Below the pieces are notes generated by a model, which searched no databases, had not been told where the DNA came from, and was given only the letters and a program-made list of their open reading frames with translations. Position numbers and translations under genes: made by a program. Positions 53,755 to 62,635 of a DNA stretch of 64,000 nt are shown here, piece after piece (position 1 is the first letter of the stretch; every line of letters starts with the position of its first letter). Source of the stretch: Opacimonas sp014872805 (GTDB lineage Bacteria > Pseudomonadota > Gammaproteobacteria > Enterobacterales > Alteromonadaceae); assembly GCA_014872805.1 (NCBI GenBank), contig WKFN01000014.1, positions 1 to 64,000 on the forward strand, given 5' to 3'.

Positions 53755-54624
53755 ATGGCCTCTAATCATCCCCCAATAATCGCCATCGATGGTGGTGGCA
53801 CGTCATGTGACGCAGCCCTTTTTATTCAAAATAAATGCATAGATAAAGTGGTGACAGGACCGGCTAATGTGTATGTCGATCCTTCTCGAGCACAACAAAA
53901 CATTGTCGCAGCGGTCAGTGAACTCGCGAGTCGTCATGATTTGGGGCTCGATCAAATCCTAGTTTCAGGAGGTTGCGCTGGAATGGGGATCGCAACGGCT
54001 CAACAAGAGATGCAAAAATGGCAATCGCCATTTTATCAGTTGGTGCTTACTACAGATGTGCATGTTGCCACTCTTGGAGCTAATCTAGGTGCAGACTGTC
54101 ACACTATCATCGTCGGTACAGGTTCTTGTGCGCTCACCTTCCATCAAGGAGAGTTGACGCAAACAGGCGGGCATGGGTGTTTATTAGGCGATGACGCCTC
54201 TGGCGCATGGTTAGGTCAAGAGTTATTACGCTATTGTTTGTTGGCCAGTGATGGCCTTACCGAGACGAGTGAACTCATCGAAGCGGGGTTTACCGTTATC
54301 GGTACACGCCAAGCAGCAGAAATCGTCTCTCGCTATCACACTTTGGATAGCGCTAAGTTGGCGACACTGGCGCCGCTTGTGTTTGAGTACGTTGGTGAGG
54401 ATGAGCTGGCCAATCATTTAGTGGCACAAGGTGTCGATTATTTGGTGCATCTGCACGGTCATTTAGATGCTCAAATGACACTACCTAGTTTTGCCTATGG
54501 CAGTATTTGGAATGCTTATAAAAAGTGCAACATTGAGGAGCTAACGGTCTTACAAACACCGTTATCCGATCCCCTCCATGGCGCCTATCTCTATGGGTTA
54601 TCTGCATTTGGATTTCAGTCATGA
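53755..54624 (+). CDS. N-acetylglucosamine kinase (BadF/BadG family)
   Basis: A 289-residue ASKHA-fold kinase. The phosphate-1 loop AIDGGGTSCDAALF is at the N-terminus, the phosphate-2 motif is TIIVGTGSCALTF, and GGHGCLLGDDASGAWLG is the glycine-rich segment typical of the BadF/BadG/BcrA ATPase and GlcNAc kinase group. It overlaps nagA by four bases, so its product is most likely GlcNAc-6-phosphate, which NagA deacetylates. A glucosamine kinase or MurNAc kinase role is possible. ATG 53755 has AAAGAGA upstream. Confidence 0.88.
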   Translation: MASNHPPIIAIDGGGTSCDAALFIQNKCIDKVVTGPANVYVDPSRAQQNIVAAVSELASRHDLGLDQILVSGGCAGMGIATAQQEMQKWQSPFYQLVLTTDVHVATLGANLGADCHTIIVGTGSCALTFHQGELTQTGGHGCLLGDDASGAWLGQELLRYCLLASDGLTETSELIEAGFTVIGTRQAAEIVSRYHTLDSAKLATLAPLVFEYVGEDELANHLVAQGVDYLVHLHGHLDAQMTLPSFAYGSIWNAYKKCNIEELTVLQTPLSDPLHGAYLYGLSAFGFQS

Positions 54625-55733
54625 AAATTCGTGCGCACAATCTGCTATTAGATAATGAGTTTGTCACAGAACAAACCGTGCATATAGAATCTGGCAAAAT
54701 CATCGATATTTATCCTAGTCGTAACGAAGCTGTCGAGCAAGACGTGCATTATTTGGTGCCAAGTTATATCGATTTGCAAGTCAATGGTGGTGGTGGTGTA
54801 TTATTACAAGAAGATGTTAAGGCAGCTGATATATTAAAAGTTGTAAGTGCTCACTCTAAATTTGGTTCTGGATTTATATTGCCGACCTTGATCACGAATT
54901 CTTATCTTGCAATGCAACAATGCGCTGATGCAGTGATTCAGGCCAGAGAACAAACCAGTGCAGTGCTTGGCCTACATTTTGAGGGACCTTGGCTAGCTAA
55001 AGCAAAAAAAGGGATCCATCTTGAACAACATATTCGTGCACCATCGGATGCTGAGCTTGCTCTGATTTCGGATGTTGAGCTGGGCAAAGTACTCATTACT
55101 TTAGCACCAGAAACCGTTCCTGTTGATGTAATTACCGACTTGGTGGCACGAGGCGTTGTTATCAGCTTGGGGCATTCCAATGCCACCCACGAACAAGTAT
55201 TAGCGGCAATTGAGGCTGGTGCTTCGGGTTTTACGCATTTATACAATGCCATGAGTGGCTTACAAGGGCGTAACCCAGGTATGGTTGGGGTCGCATTAGG
55301 CGAGCAGAATACCTTTGCCGGGCTCATCGTTGATCATCATCACGTAAGCCCTTATGCGGTTCGCTTGGCATATCAAAATAAATCATTCGAACGTTTGTGT
55401 TTGGTCACCGATGCGATGGCGCATGTTGGTTCATCAAATGATGTTCTACCGTATTTTGATACTCAGATTACGCAACGAGATGGAAAACTCACGACCCCTG
55501 AAGGGGCTTTGGCTGGGTCTTGTTTAACCATGCATGAAGCCGTTTTGAATATGCATAGAGATATCGGGGTATCACTTGAGCACAGTGTCATTATGGCGTC
55601 ACGTACTCCTGCAAACTGGCTGGGATTGTATGAGTATGGACGAATAGGTATTGAAATGAGTGCGTGTTTACTGGGGATAAATAGTGAGTTAGTCATTACT
55701 TCTCATTGGCGTGATGGAGTGCTAGTAGAGTGA
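54621..55733 (+). CDS. nagA: N-acetylglucosamine-6-phosphate deacetylase
   Basis: NagA (370 residues) removes acetate from GlcNAc-6-phosphate. The amidohydrolase barrel has PSYIDLQVNGGGGV in place of the usual HxDxHxH-like start (typical of NagA: one-metal type), GLHFEGPWLAKAKKGIHLEQHI with the metal-binding Glu, ISLGHSNATHEQ, GFTHLYNAMS, and the catalytic Asp in LVTDAMAHVG. Coupled to the sugar kinase upstream. It would take GlcNAc-6P from NagK and from MurQ, joining this locus to the salvage cluster at 6-10 kb. No nagB is in the window. Confidence 0.95.
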   Translation: MKIRAHNLLLDNEFVTEQTVHIESGKIIDIYPSRNEAVEQDVHYLVPSYIDLQVNGGGGVLLQEDVKAADILKVVSAHSKFGSGFILPTLITNSYLAMQQCADAVIQAREQTSAVLGLHFEGPWLAKAKKGIHLEQHIRAPSDAELALISDVELGKVLITLAPETVPVDVITDLVARGVVISLGHSNATHEQVLAAIEAGASGFTHLYNAMSGLQGRNPGMVGVALGEQNTFAGLIVDHHHVSPYAVRLAYQNKSFERLCLVTDAMAHVGSSNDVLPYFDTQITQRDGKLTTPEGALAGSCLTMHEAVLNMHRDIGVSLEHSVIMASRTPANWLGLYEYGRIGIEMSACLLGINSELVITSHWRDGVLVE

Positions 55734-55774
55734 ATGAGTTAACCAGCAGGTGAATCAGTACTAGGCAGGTGAAT

Positions 55775-55812
55775 AAAAAAACGCATCTCAGCTAACCAAG
55801 ATGCGTTTTCTA
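55775..55812. terminator. Bidirectional Rho-independent terminator between nagA and fadA
   Basis: ACGCATCT (55781-55788) pairs with AGATGCGT (55799-55806) across a ten-base loop. The stem has an A-run on its left side and TTTT on its right, so it can act on both the nagA transcript and the convergent fadBA transcript. Confidence 0.88.
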
Positions 55813-55829
55813 TTATATTTAGGTGAGTG

Positions 55830-56993
55830 CTACATCTTCTCAAAGATCGTTGCGATACCTTGTCCGTAACCAATGCACATGGTTGCAAGGCCAACGTTGT
55901 GACCTTGTTGCTCCATCACATTGATTAGCGTTGTAGAGATCCGCGCACCTGAGCAACCTAAAGGATGTCCCAAAGCTATTGCGCCACCATTTTGGTTGAC
56001 TTTCTCATCGTATTGCTCAAGCCAACCAAGTTGTTTAATACAAGATAAAGCTTGTGCAGCAAAGGCTTCGTTGAACTCGGCAATATCGATATCAGCCATG
56101 GTCATCCCAGCACGCTGTAAGGCTTTTTTGGTCGCAGGTACTGGGCCAAAACCCATGATCGCGGCATCACAACCCGATACGGCCATTGCCTTGATCTTAG
56201 CGCGAGGAATCAAGCCTAGGGCGTTAGCGCGATCAGCAGACATCAACAACATGGCCGATGCTCCATCTGAAATAGCAGAAGACGTACCTGCTGTCACCGT
56301 ACCATTGGCTGGGTCAAAGACAGGGCGTAAACCCGCTAAGGTTTCTATCGTCGTGTCAGGACGAATCACTTCGTCTTGTTTGACAAGTGTTAGAGCGCCA
56401 TTGGCGTCATGGCCTTCTATCGGCACAATTTCGTTATCCCAACGGCTTTCGAGTTGAGCCTGATGCGCTCGCTGATGCGAACGCGCACCAAATTCATCTT
56501 GCATTTCGCGAGAAATACCGTTCTGCTTACCAAGCAATTCAGCGGTAAGGCCCATCGAGCCTGAGGCCGTTGCCGTGGTGCGATTAAGCTGGGTGTTCAA
56601 ATCAATGTTGTAGTCCATCGGCACATGACCCATGTGTTCGACACCACCGACCATGTACACATCGCCTTGCCCTAACATGATACCTTTCGCGGCGTCATGC
56701 AGTGCTTGCATAGATGAACCGCACAAACGATTTACCGTGACCGCAGCCGTTGAACGAGGAATGTCGGTCAAAAGCTGTGCGTTTCGCGCAACATTAAAGC
56801 CTTGTTCTTTGGTTTGTTGCACACAGCCCCAAATGATATCTTCAATCTCAACTGGATCCACGTCTGGGTTGCGTTTAAGTAATGCGGTCATAAGGTGAGC
56901 CGACAGCGTCTCTGCACGAACGTTGCGAAATACACCACCTTTAGAACGACCCATCGGGGTACGAATACAATCGATTACGACGACTTCTTTCAT
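55830..56993 (-). CDS. fadA: 3-ketoacyl-CoA thiolase FadA
   Basis: FadA (387 residues) is the thiolase of the fatty-acid beta-oxidation complex. The acyl-accepting Cys is in VNRLCGSSMQALHDA, the base His in NGGAIALGHPLGCSGAR, and the second Cys in ATMCIGYGQG. The start MKEVVVIDCIRTPMGRSKGG is standard. It follows fadB by about 20 bases as the second gene of a fadBA operon. Confidence 0.97.
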   Translation of the reverse strand: MKEVVVIDCIRTPMGRSKGGVFRNVRAETLSAHLMTALLKRNPDVDPVEIEDIIWGCVQQTKEQGFNVARNAQLLTDIPRSTAAVTVNRLCGSSMQALHDAAKGIMLGQGDVYMVGGVEHMGHVPMDYNIDLNTQLNRTTATASGSMGLTAELLGKQNGISREMQDEFGARSHQRAHQAQLESRWDNEIVPIEGHDANGALTLVKQDEVIRPDTTIETLAGLRPVFDPANGTVTAGTSSAISDGASAMLLMSADRANALGLIPRAKIKAMAVSGCDAAIMGFGPVPATKKALQRAGMTMADIDIAEFNEAFAAQALSCIKQLGWLEQYDEKVNQNGGAIALGHPLGCSGARISTTLINVMEQQGHNVGLATMCIGYGQGIATIFEKM

Positions 56994-57014
56994 TTTTTTC
57001 TCTCCTTTGGTCGT

Positions 57015-59165
57015 TTAAGCGGTGAAATATGATTTGCCAGTGGCGGCCATTTCGCGCACACCATCTGAAATCTGATAAATCGGACCTAAGTGCGCGTATT
57101 TATCTGCTAAATCAACGAAGTTTTGTAAGCCCATGGTTTCAATATAACGGAAGATACCGCCTCTGAATGGCGGGAATCCGATGCCGTATAACAGTGCCAT
57201 ATCAGCTTCAGCAGCGCTCGCCACAATACCTTCTTCCAAACAGCGAATGGATTCGTTAGCCATAGGGATCATTAAGCGTGCAATGACTTCCTCAGCGTCA
57301 TACGTTTTAGTGGGTGCGGCGTGTTCGGCAATCATATCAATCGCGACGTGTGCGGGCGTTTTCATTGGGCGACCGCGTTTGTCTGTGCCGTGATCGTAGA
57401 AACCAACACCATTCTTTTGGCCTAAGCGATTAGCGTTGTACAGCAAAGAAACAGGATCATTTTCGATTTTTTGCATGCGTTCAGGAATACCTTCTGCCAT
57501 GACACTTGAAGCATGATCAGCGGTATCAATGCCTACGACATCTAATAGGTAGGCGGGCCCCATAGGCCAACCAAATTGTTTTTCCATGATTTTGTCTACG
57601 GCAACAAAATCCGCGCCATCCAAAATCAGCTGACTGAAACCAGCGAAGTATGGGAACAGCACTCGGTTTACCAAAAAACCAGGACAGTCATTGACCACGA
57701 TGGGCGTCTTGCCCATGGTCAAGGCCATGGCAACAACCGCTGCGATCGTTTCATCTGTGGTTTTTTCACCGCGAATGATTTCAACGAGAGGCATTCTGTG
57801 CACGGGGTTAAAGAAGTGCATCCCGCAAAAACGCTCTGGCTTTTGCAGTGACTCAGCCAATTGATTAATAGAAATCGTCGATGTGTTCGAAGTAATGATG
57901 GCATCATCTGCAACATGTGTTTCGGTTTCGGCTAATACAATCCCTTTGACTTTCGGGTTTTCAACAACGGCCTCTATCACCAAATCGGCATGGGCAATCG
58001 CACTGTAATCCAACGTTGGTGTAATATTGTTGAGGGTTGCTGCCATTTTCTTAGGCGTAACCTTGCCGCGTTGCATGCCTTTTTCAAGGATGCCTGCGGC
58101 TGTAGTCAAACCTAAATCCAGCGCTTCGGTGTTGATGTCTTTCATCACTGATGGCACGCCTTTGACGGCACCTTGATAAGCAATACCTCCGCCCATGATA
58201 CCAGCGCCCAATACGGCATTTTGCTTGACTTGTTTGGTGGCTTGTTTGGCGAGTTTTTTACCCTTGCCTTTCACCAATTGATCGGCGAGGAAGATGCCGA
58301 TTTGTGCTTTCGCGACATCGGTTTTGGCCAATTGCACAAACCCTTTATTTTCTAATGCCAACGCACCGTCTCGTTCAAGACTTGCTGCTGCTTCAACGGT
58401 ATTCACCATGACGTGAGGGGCAGGGTAATGCTTCCCAACTTTGGCAAACACCAAGCCTTTGGCGACATTAAAGCACATCGCTTTTTCATTCGTACCCATT
58501 GGCAGTGGAGATAGTTTACGATTGCGACGATCTTGCCAGTCGATGTTGCCTGCGATGGCATCGTGCAGCATTTGTTTGGCGCTTTCAATAAGCTGTTCTG
58601 GGGCAACTACAGCGTCTATGGCTCCTTCCTCTAAGGCTTTTTCTGCTGTGCGAGGTGCACCAGTACTCATCCAATCCATCGCAGTATCTGCGCCAATGAT
58701 TCGAGGTAAACGCACGGTGCCACCAAAGCCCGGCATAAGTCCTAGCTTCACTTCGGGTAAGCCAACGCTCGCGGTGGTATCCGCAATTCGCAAATCACAC
58801 GCTAAGGTCATTTCGCACCCACCACCAAGCGCAAAACCGTTGATTGCAGCTATGGTTGGAACGGATAAATCTTCAAAACGGTCAAAAATCTGAGCACTCT
58901 TTGCTACCCACCCCAAGACGGTTGCTTCATCTTGTTCAAAGGCACTTGAAAATTCGGTGATATCGGCGCCAACAATGAATGCGGCTTTGTCTGAACGAAC
59001 CAAAACACCTTTAACACCGGCATCGGCTTTGATGGCTTGAGTGGCAGCATCGAACTCTGCTAAGGTCGTTTGGTCAAATTTGTTGACGGATCCTGCGGCA
59101 GCAAAAACACATTCTGCGATGCCATCGTCGTGTAGGCGTACGGTTATATTCGTACCTTGGTACAT
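57015..59165 (-). CDS. fadB: Fatty acid oxidation complex subunit alpha FadB
   Basis: FadB (716 residues) has four activities in beta-oxidation. The N-terminal enoyl-CoA hydratase/isomerase (about 1-190) contains NGFALGGGCEMTLACDLRIA and LPEVKLGLMPGFGGTVRLPR with the catalytic glutamates. The 3-hydroxyacyl-CoA dehydrogenase (about 310-700) has the NAD loop VLGAGIMGGGIAYQGA and HFFNPVHRMPLVEI. GGAGAAG lies before the ATG. A FadR-like operator lies 63 bases upstream of the start. Confidence 0.97.
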   Translation of the reverse strand: MYQGTNITVRLHDDGIAECVFAAAGSVNKFDQTTLAEFDAATQAIKADAGVKGVLVRSDKAAFIVGADITEFSSAFEQDEATVLGWVAKSAQIFDRFEDLSVPTIAAINGFALGGGCEMTLACDLRIADTTASVGLPEVKLGLMPGFGGTVRLPRIIGADTAMDWMSTGAPRTAEKALEEGAIDAVVAPEQLIESAKQMLHDAIAGNIDWQDRRNRKLSPLPMGTNEKAMCFNVAKGLVFAKVGKHYPAPHVMVNTVEAAASLERDGALALENKGFVQLAKTDVAKAQIGIFLADQLVKGKGKKLAKQATKQVKQNAVLGAGIMGGGIAYQGAVKGVPSVMKDINTEALDLGLTTAAGILEKGMQRGKVTPKKMAATLNNITPTLDYSAIAHADLVIEAVVENPKVKGIVLAETETHVADDAIITSNTSTISINQLAESLQKPERFCGMHFFNPVHRMPLVEIIRGEKTTDETIAAVVAMALTMGKTPIVVNDCPGFLVNRVLFPYFAGFSQLILDGADFVAVDKIMEKQFGWPMGPAYLLDVVGIDTADHASSVMAEGIPERMQKIENDPVSLLYNANRLGQKNGVGFYDHGTDKRGRPMKTPAHVAIDMIAEHAAPTKTYDAEEVIARLMIPMANESIRCLEEGIVASAAEADMALLYGIGFPPFRGGIFRYIETMGLQNFVDLADKYAHLGPIYQISDGVREMAATGKSYFTA

Positions 59166-59227
59166 AGGCTTCTTCTCCTTTGGCTAGACCAAAAAGTGTA
59201 GAGTTATTAAATATCTGTTGTTTTTGT

Positions 59228-59244
59228 AACTGGTCGTACAAGTT
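59228..59244. promoter_or_regulatory. FadR-like operator upstream of fadBA
   Basis: The 17-mer AACTGGTCGTACAAGTT matches the gammaproteobacterial FadR palindrome (AACTGGTCNGACCAGTT) at all but two positions. It lies 63 bases upstream of the fadB start in the fadB-pepQ gap. FadR represses beta-oxidation genes until long-chain acyl-CoA releases it, so its place fits. No competing PsrA-type site (GAAAC-N4-GTTTC) was seen. Confidence 0.7.
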
Positions 59245-59425
59245 AACATTGAAAAATGTTTTGCACAATAGTCCAAATTGCTTGTCTACTTATATATTTA
59301 CATAGTGTCTTTGATTATGCTCTGTCCTATGCCAAAATCAGTACCGATGACCTGACACTATCTGCGCAACGTGCTAGACTCAGAGCATTATAAAATCATA
59401 ACAAAAACAACGACATTAACGAATT

Positions 59426-60736
59426 ATGAAAGATATCGCCGTTCTATATCCCGCGCACATAGCGCATTTACAACAGGTTACCAAAGACGCCTTAATCCGT
59501 GAGGGGCTCGATGGTTTAGTGATCCATTCAGGTCAACAAAAGCGGATGTTTTTGGATGACAATCACTACCCATTCCACGTTAATCCACAATTTAAAGCAT
59601 GGTGTCCCGTGGTCGATAATCCGAACTGCTGGTTAGTTGTGGATGGTGTGAATAAGCCGAAGTTGATATTTTATCGTCCGGATGATTTTTGGCATAAAGT
59701 ACCGCCAGAACCAAACGATTTTTGGACCTCGGAATTCGATGTTGTATTACTCGCACAAGCCAATCAGGTCGAAAAGCATCTACCGTTTGATAAAACACGC
59801 TTTGCCTACATTGGAGAATATATTGAAGTTGCTAAAGCGCTCGGTTTTGATAATGTAAATCCAGATAAAGCATTGCATTATTTGCATTACTATCGTGCGG
59901 TGAAAACGGAATACGAGCTCGCTTGTATGCGTAAAGCCAACCAGGTTGCTCTTGCTGCGCATGCCAGTGCAGAAGCCGCTTTTCGTGATGGTGCTTCAGA
60001 GTTTGATATCAACTTGGCGTATCTCAAAACCGCTCGCCAAGGGGATAATCAGGTTCCGTATTCAAACATCGTTGCACTCAATGAAAACAGTGCGATATTA
60101 CACTACACCGTATTAGAAACTCAGAGCCCAGATGAATCTCTAAGTTTTTTGATTGATGCGGGCGCATCTTTTCACGGCTATGCAGCGGACATTACTAGAA
60201 CCTACGCCACAGCTGAAAATGATTTTGCCAACATGATAAAGGCCGTTGATGCGTTGACGTTGCGCCTAGCCGACACACTCAAACCAGGGCTGTCATATGT
60301 GACTGTTCACGAGTTAGCACATGATGGGATTGCTCAGATATTACATGATTTTGGTATTGTGAATCTGAGTCCGCAAAAAATTGTGGAGACTGGCATTAGT
60401 AAAACGTTTTTTCCACATGGGATTGGGCATTTTTTGGGGCTACAAGTGCACGATGTAGGCGGTCATGTACATGATGATCGCGGTACCCCAAATCCAGCAC
60501 CTGATGCCCACCCATTTTTGCGCTGTACTCGCACTATAGAAGCTGGGCACGTTTATACCATTGAGCCTGGATTGTATTTTATCGATAGTTTGTTAGCAAA
60601 ATTAAAAGGAACGCCTGGGTCTGCATATATCAATTGGGATCGAGTAGCAGAGTTCAAACCCTTTGGGGGGATCCGCGTCGAAGATAACGTGATTGTTCAT
60701 GCTTCGTACAATGAGAATATGTCTAGGCCGAACTAG
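59426..60736 (+). CDS. pepQ: Xaa-Pro dipeptidase
   Basis: PepQ (436 residues) cleaves Xaa-Pro dipeptides; it is a dinuclear Mn enzyme of the M24B family. Metal ligands are visible: the two aspartates in LIDAGASFHGYAADITRTYA, the His in FFPHGIGHFLGLQVHDVGG, and glutamates in TIEPGLYFI and GGIRVEDNV. The N-terminal creatinase-like domain covers about 1-160. It is divergent from fadB, as in E. coli, where pepQ also adjoins fadBA. Confidence 0.96.
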   Translation: MKDIAVLYPAHIAHLQQVTKDALIREGLDGLVIHSGQQKRMFLDDNHYPFHVNPQFKAWCPVVDNPNCWLVVDGVNKPKLIFYRPDDFWHKVPPEPNDFWTSEFDVVLLAQANQVEKHLPFDKTRFAYIGEYIEVAKALGFDNVNPDKALHYLHYYRAVKTEYELACMRKANQVALAAHASAEAAFRDGASEFDINLAYLKTARQGDNQVPYSNIVALNENSAILHYTVLETQSPDESLSFLIDAGASFHGYAADITRTYATAENDFANMIKAVDALTLRLADTLKPGLSYVTVHELAHDGIAQILHDFGIVNLSPQKIVETGISKTFFPHGIGHFLGLQVHDVGGHVHDDRGTPNPAPDAHPFLRCTRTIEAGHVYTIEPGLYFIDSLLAKLKGTPGSAYINWDRVAEFKPFGGIRVEDNVIVHASYNENMSRPN

Positions 60737-60741
60737 TTAGC

Positions 60742-61713
60742 TTACAGGTCTCGTTCCACCGCAATGTGCGCGAGACCTATTAAAGCGTCTTTGTAAGGTG
60801 ATTCTGGTAGAACATTGAGATGTTTAATTGCTCGCTCAGCCTCAGCTTGCGCAATGCTCTTGGTGTAATCTAACGCGCCGGTTTGGTTCATTGCTTCAAG
60901 TATAAGATCAAAATTAGCCAAGCCATTGCCTTGTTCAATGGCATTGCCAATGATGGTTTGGGTTGCTTCATCGCTGTGCCACATTGCATAAAGAAGTGGT
61001 AGGGTAGGCTTACCCTCAGCTAGATCATCACCTACATTCTTGCCCATATCATCGGCATTGGCAGTGTAATCGAGAATGTCATCAACCAGTTGAAACGCCG
61101 TGCCTAAGTGCTTACCGTACTCTTGCAAAGCAACTTGTACACGTTCATCTTGGCGGGTAATTACGGCGGCAAGCTGTGTCGCGGCCTCAAATAAACGTGC
61201 AGTTTTGGAGTATATGACAGCCATATAAGAGGCTTCAGTGGTATCAGGGTCGTTGACGTTCATCAACTGCATGACTTCGCCTTGAGCAATCTCATTAGTG
61301 GCATCAGATAGGATCTGCATGACTTGCATTGAATCCAGCGTGACCATCATTTGAAAGGCACGAGAATATAAAAAATCTCCCACCAAAACACTGGCTTCAT
61401 TCCCAAACATGGCGTTGGCTGTTTCACGGCCACGACGCAGTTTCGAATCATCCACGACATCATCGTGTAATAATGTCGCAGTGTGAATAAACTCAATAAT
61501 GGCTGCTAGAGTGTGATGTTGAGTGTTCTCTACATTGAGAGCGCGAGCTGCAAGTACGGTTAACAAAGGACGTAAGCGTTTACCGCCACTATTAACGATG
61601 TAAAACCCCAATTGATTCACTAAACTTACATCACTTGCCACTTGTACTTGGATCAACTCATTGACCGCTCGCATATCTGCTCGTGCGAGCTCAGTTATTT
61701 GGGATAAAGACAT
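60742..61713 (-). CDS. ispB: Octaprenyl diphosphate synthase
   Basis: IspB (323 residues, the same as E. coli) builds the ubiquinone side chain. The first aspartate-rich motif is LLHDDVVDDSKLRRG, the second QLVDDILDYTAN, and VGDDLAEGKPTLPLLYAM is the conserved region after it. The start at ATG 61713 (MSLSQITELARADM) aligns with the E. coli N-terminus; TTG 61728 and ATG 61722 are open upstream. It diverges from rplU, the standard arrangement, and converges on pepQ with five bases between. Confidence 0.96.
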   Translation of the reverse strand: MSLSQITELARADMRAVNELIQVQVASDVSLVNQLGFYIVNSGGKRLRPLLTVLAARALNVENTQHHTLAAIIEFIHTATLLHDDVVDDSKLRRGRETANAMFGNEASVLVGDFLYSRAFQMMVTLDSMQVMQILSDATNEIAQGEVMQLMNVNDPDTTEASYMAVIYSKTARLFEAATQLAAVITRQDERVQVALQEYGKHLGTAFQLVDDILDYTANADDMGKNVGDDLAEGKPTLPLLYAMWHSDEATQTIIGNAIEQGNGLANFDLILEAMNQTGALDYTKSIAQAEAERAIKHLNVLPESPYKDALIGLAHIAVERDL

Positions 61714-61888
61714 CGTGGACATAAACAAGTATCGTTATTTGTGGAAAGCTTCGTTCAGTTTATGGGTCGCAAAATACAGTTTATAACAGCAAAAATCAAT
61801 AATACCTTGCGCTTTAGTCTTTATTTTACAAGCTTTTGAAGCAAAGAGAGGCGAAAAGCAAAAAAATTATATTTTATTCGGATCTCAC

Positions 61889-61917
61889 TTGATCAACGAG
61901 TGCTCTTTGCGTATAAT
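61889..61917 (+). promoter_or_regulatory. Sigma70 promoter for rplU-rpmA
   Basis: TTGATC (61889-61894) and a perfect TATAAT (61912-61917) are separated by 17 bases, the optimal spacing. The expected start point lies about 45 bases before the rplU ATG. This is the clearest vegetative promoter in the window and fits the high demand for ribosomal proteins. Confidence 0.85.
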
Positions 61918-61969
61918 CCGCGCCCTGTATTTTTAATTATTGTGCAATGTGCACAGAGCGGAGTTTTAT

Positions 61970-62281
61970 ATGTACGCGGTTTTCCAAAGTGGTGGTAAAC
62001 AACACCGTGTGGCTGAAGGCCAGACCGTTCGTTTGGAGAAAATCGAAGTTGCTCCAGGTGACTCGGTAGAATTCGACAATGTATTAATGGTTAGCAATGG
62101 TGACGATGTTAAAATCGGTACCCCTGTAGTTGCTAACGCAAAAGTAACTGCTGAAGTGATTACTCACGGTCGTGGCGATAAAGTCAAAATCGTCAAGTTC
62201 CGTCGTCGTAAGCATTCGCGTAAGCAGCAAGGCCATCGTCAGTGGTTCACAGAAGTGAAAATCACTGGTATTAACGCATAA
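61970..62281 (+). CDS. rplU: 50S ribosomal protein L21
   Basis: L21 (103 residues) starts MYAVFQSGGKQHRVAEGQTV, the invariable family N-terminus, and ends with the basic VKIVKFRRRKHSRKQQGHRQ and ITGI segments that contact 23S rRNA. ATG 61970 has GCGGAG upstream; ten extra codons are open before it without similarity. It is 16 bases from rpmA. Confidence 0.98.
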   Translation: MYAVFQSGGKQHRVAEGQTVRLEKIEVAPGDSVEFDNVLMVSNGDDVKIGTPVVANAKVTAEVITHGRGDKVKIVKFRRRKHSRKQQGHRQWFTEVKITGINA

Positions 62282-62297
62282 TAGGAGTAACTAACTA

Positions 62298-62549
62298 ATG
62301 GCTCACAAAAAAGCTGGTGGTAGTACCAAAAACGGTCGTGATTCAGAAAGTAAACGTCTGGGCGTTAAGCGTTTCGGCGGTCAATCTGTATTAGCGGGTA
62401 ACATCATTGTTCGTCAGCGTGGTACTAAATTCCACCCTGGAAACAATATGGGCATTGGCCGTGACCACACGTTATTTGCATTATCTGACGGTAAAGTTCA
62501 GTTTGATGTCAAAAACAATAAGAAAGTGGTTAGCATCGTAGCTGAATAA
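62298..62549 (+). CDS. rpmA: 50S ribosomal protein L27
   Basis: L27 (83 residues) has the N-terminal AHKKAGGSTKNGRDSESKRLG that reaches the peptidyl transferase centre and the core GVKRFGGQSVLAGNIIVRQRGTKFHPG. AGGAG lies before the ATG. In many relatives the GTPase gene obgE follows in the same operon; here a terminator and a reversed, broken gene separate them. Confidence 0.98.
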   Translation: MAHKKAGGSTKNGRDSESKRLGVKRFGGQSVLAGNIIVRQRGTKFHPGNNMGIGRDHTLFALSDGKVQFDVKNNKKVVSIVAE

Positions 62550-62574
62550 TCGGCGCTTGCCATTTTTAAAATTC

Positions 62575-62616
62575 TAAAAAATCCCGAGCATCAGGTGATG
62601 GTTGGGATTTTTTTTG
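62575..62616 (+). terminator. Rho-independent terminator after rpmA
   Basis: AAAAATCCC (from about 62576 to 62585) can pair with GGGATTTTT (from 62604), and an inner CATCA/TGATG (62589-62593 and 62596-62600) extends the stem. A run of eight Ts follows. The flanking A-run means it could also work for the convergent peroxiredoxin-glutaredoxin remnant. Confidence 0.88.
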
Positions 62617-62635
62617 TCTAATTGATTTACAGTGT

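Noticed and set aside
55921..56457. Long plus-strand open frame opposite fadA (178 codons)
   Set aside because: Shadow of a highly conserved thiolase; composition follows the reverse codons of fadA.
58441..58893. Plus-strand open frame opposite fadB (150 codons)
   Set aside because: Lies wholly inside the hydratase domain of fadB, with no independent evidence.
60746..60778. Inverted repeat AGGTCTCG/CGAGACCT between pepQ and ispB
   Set aside because: It falls in the last codons of ispB and has no T-run on either strand; probably a chance coding palindrome, though a minor role in ending pepQ mRNA cannot be excluded.
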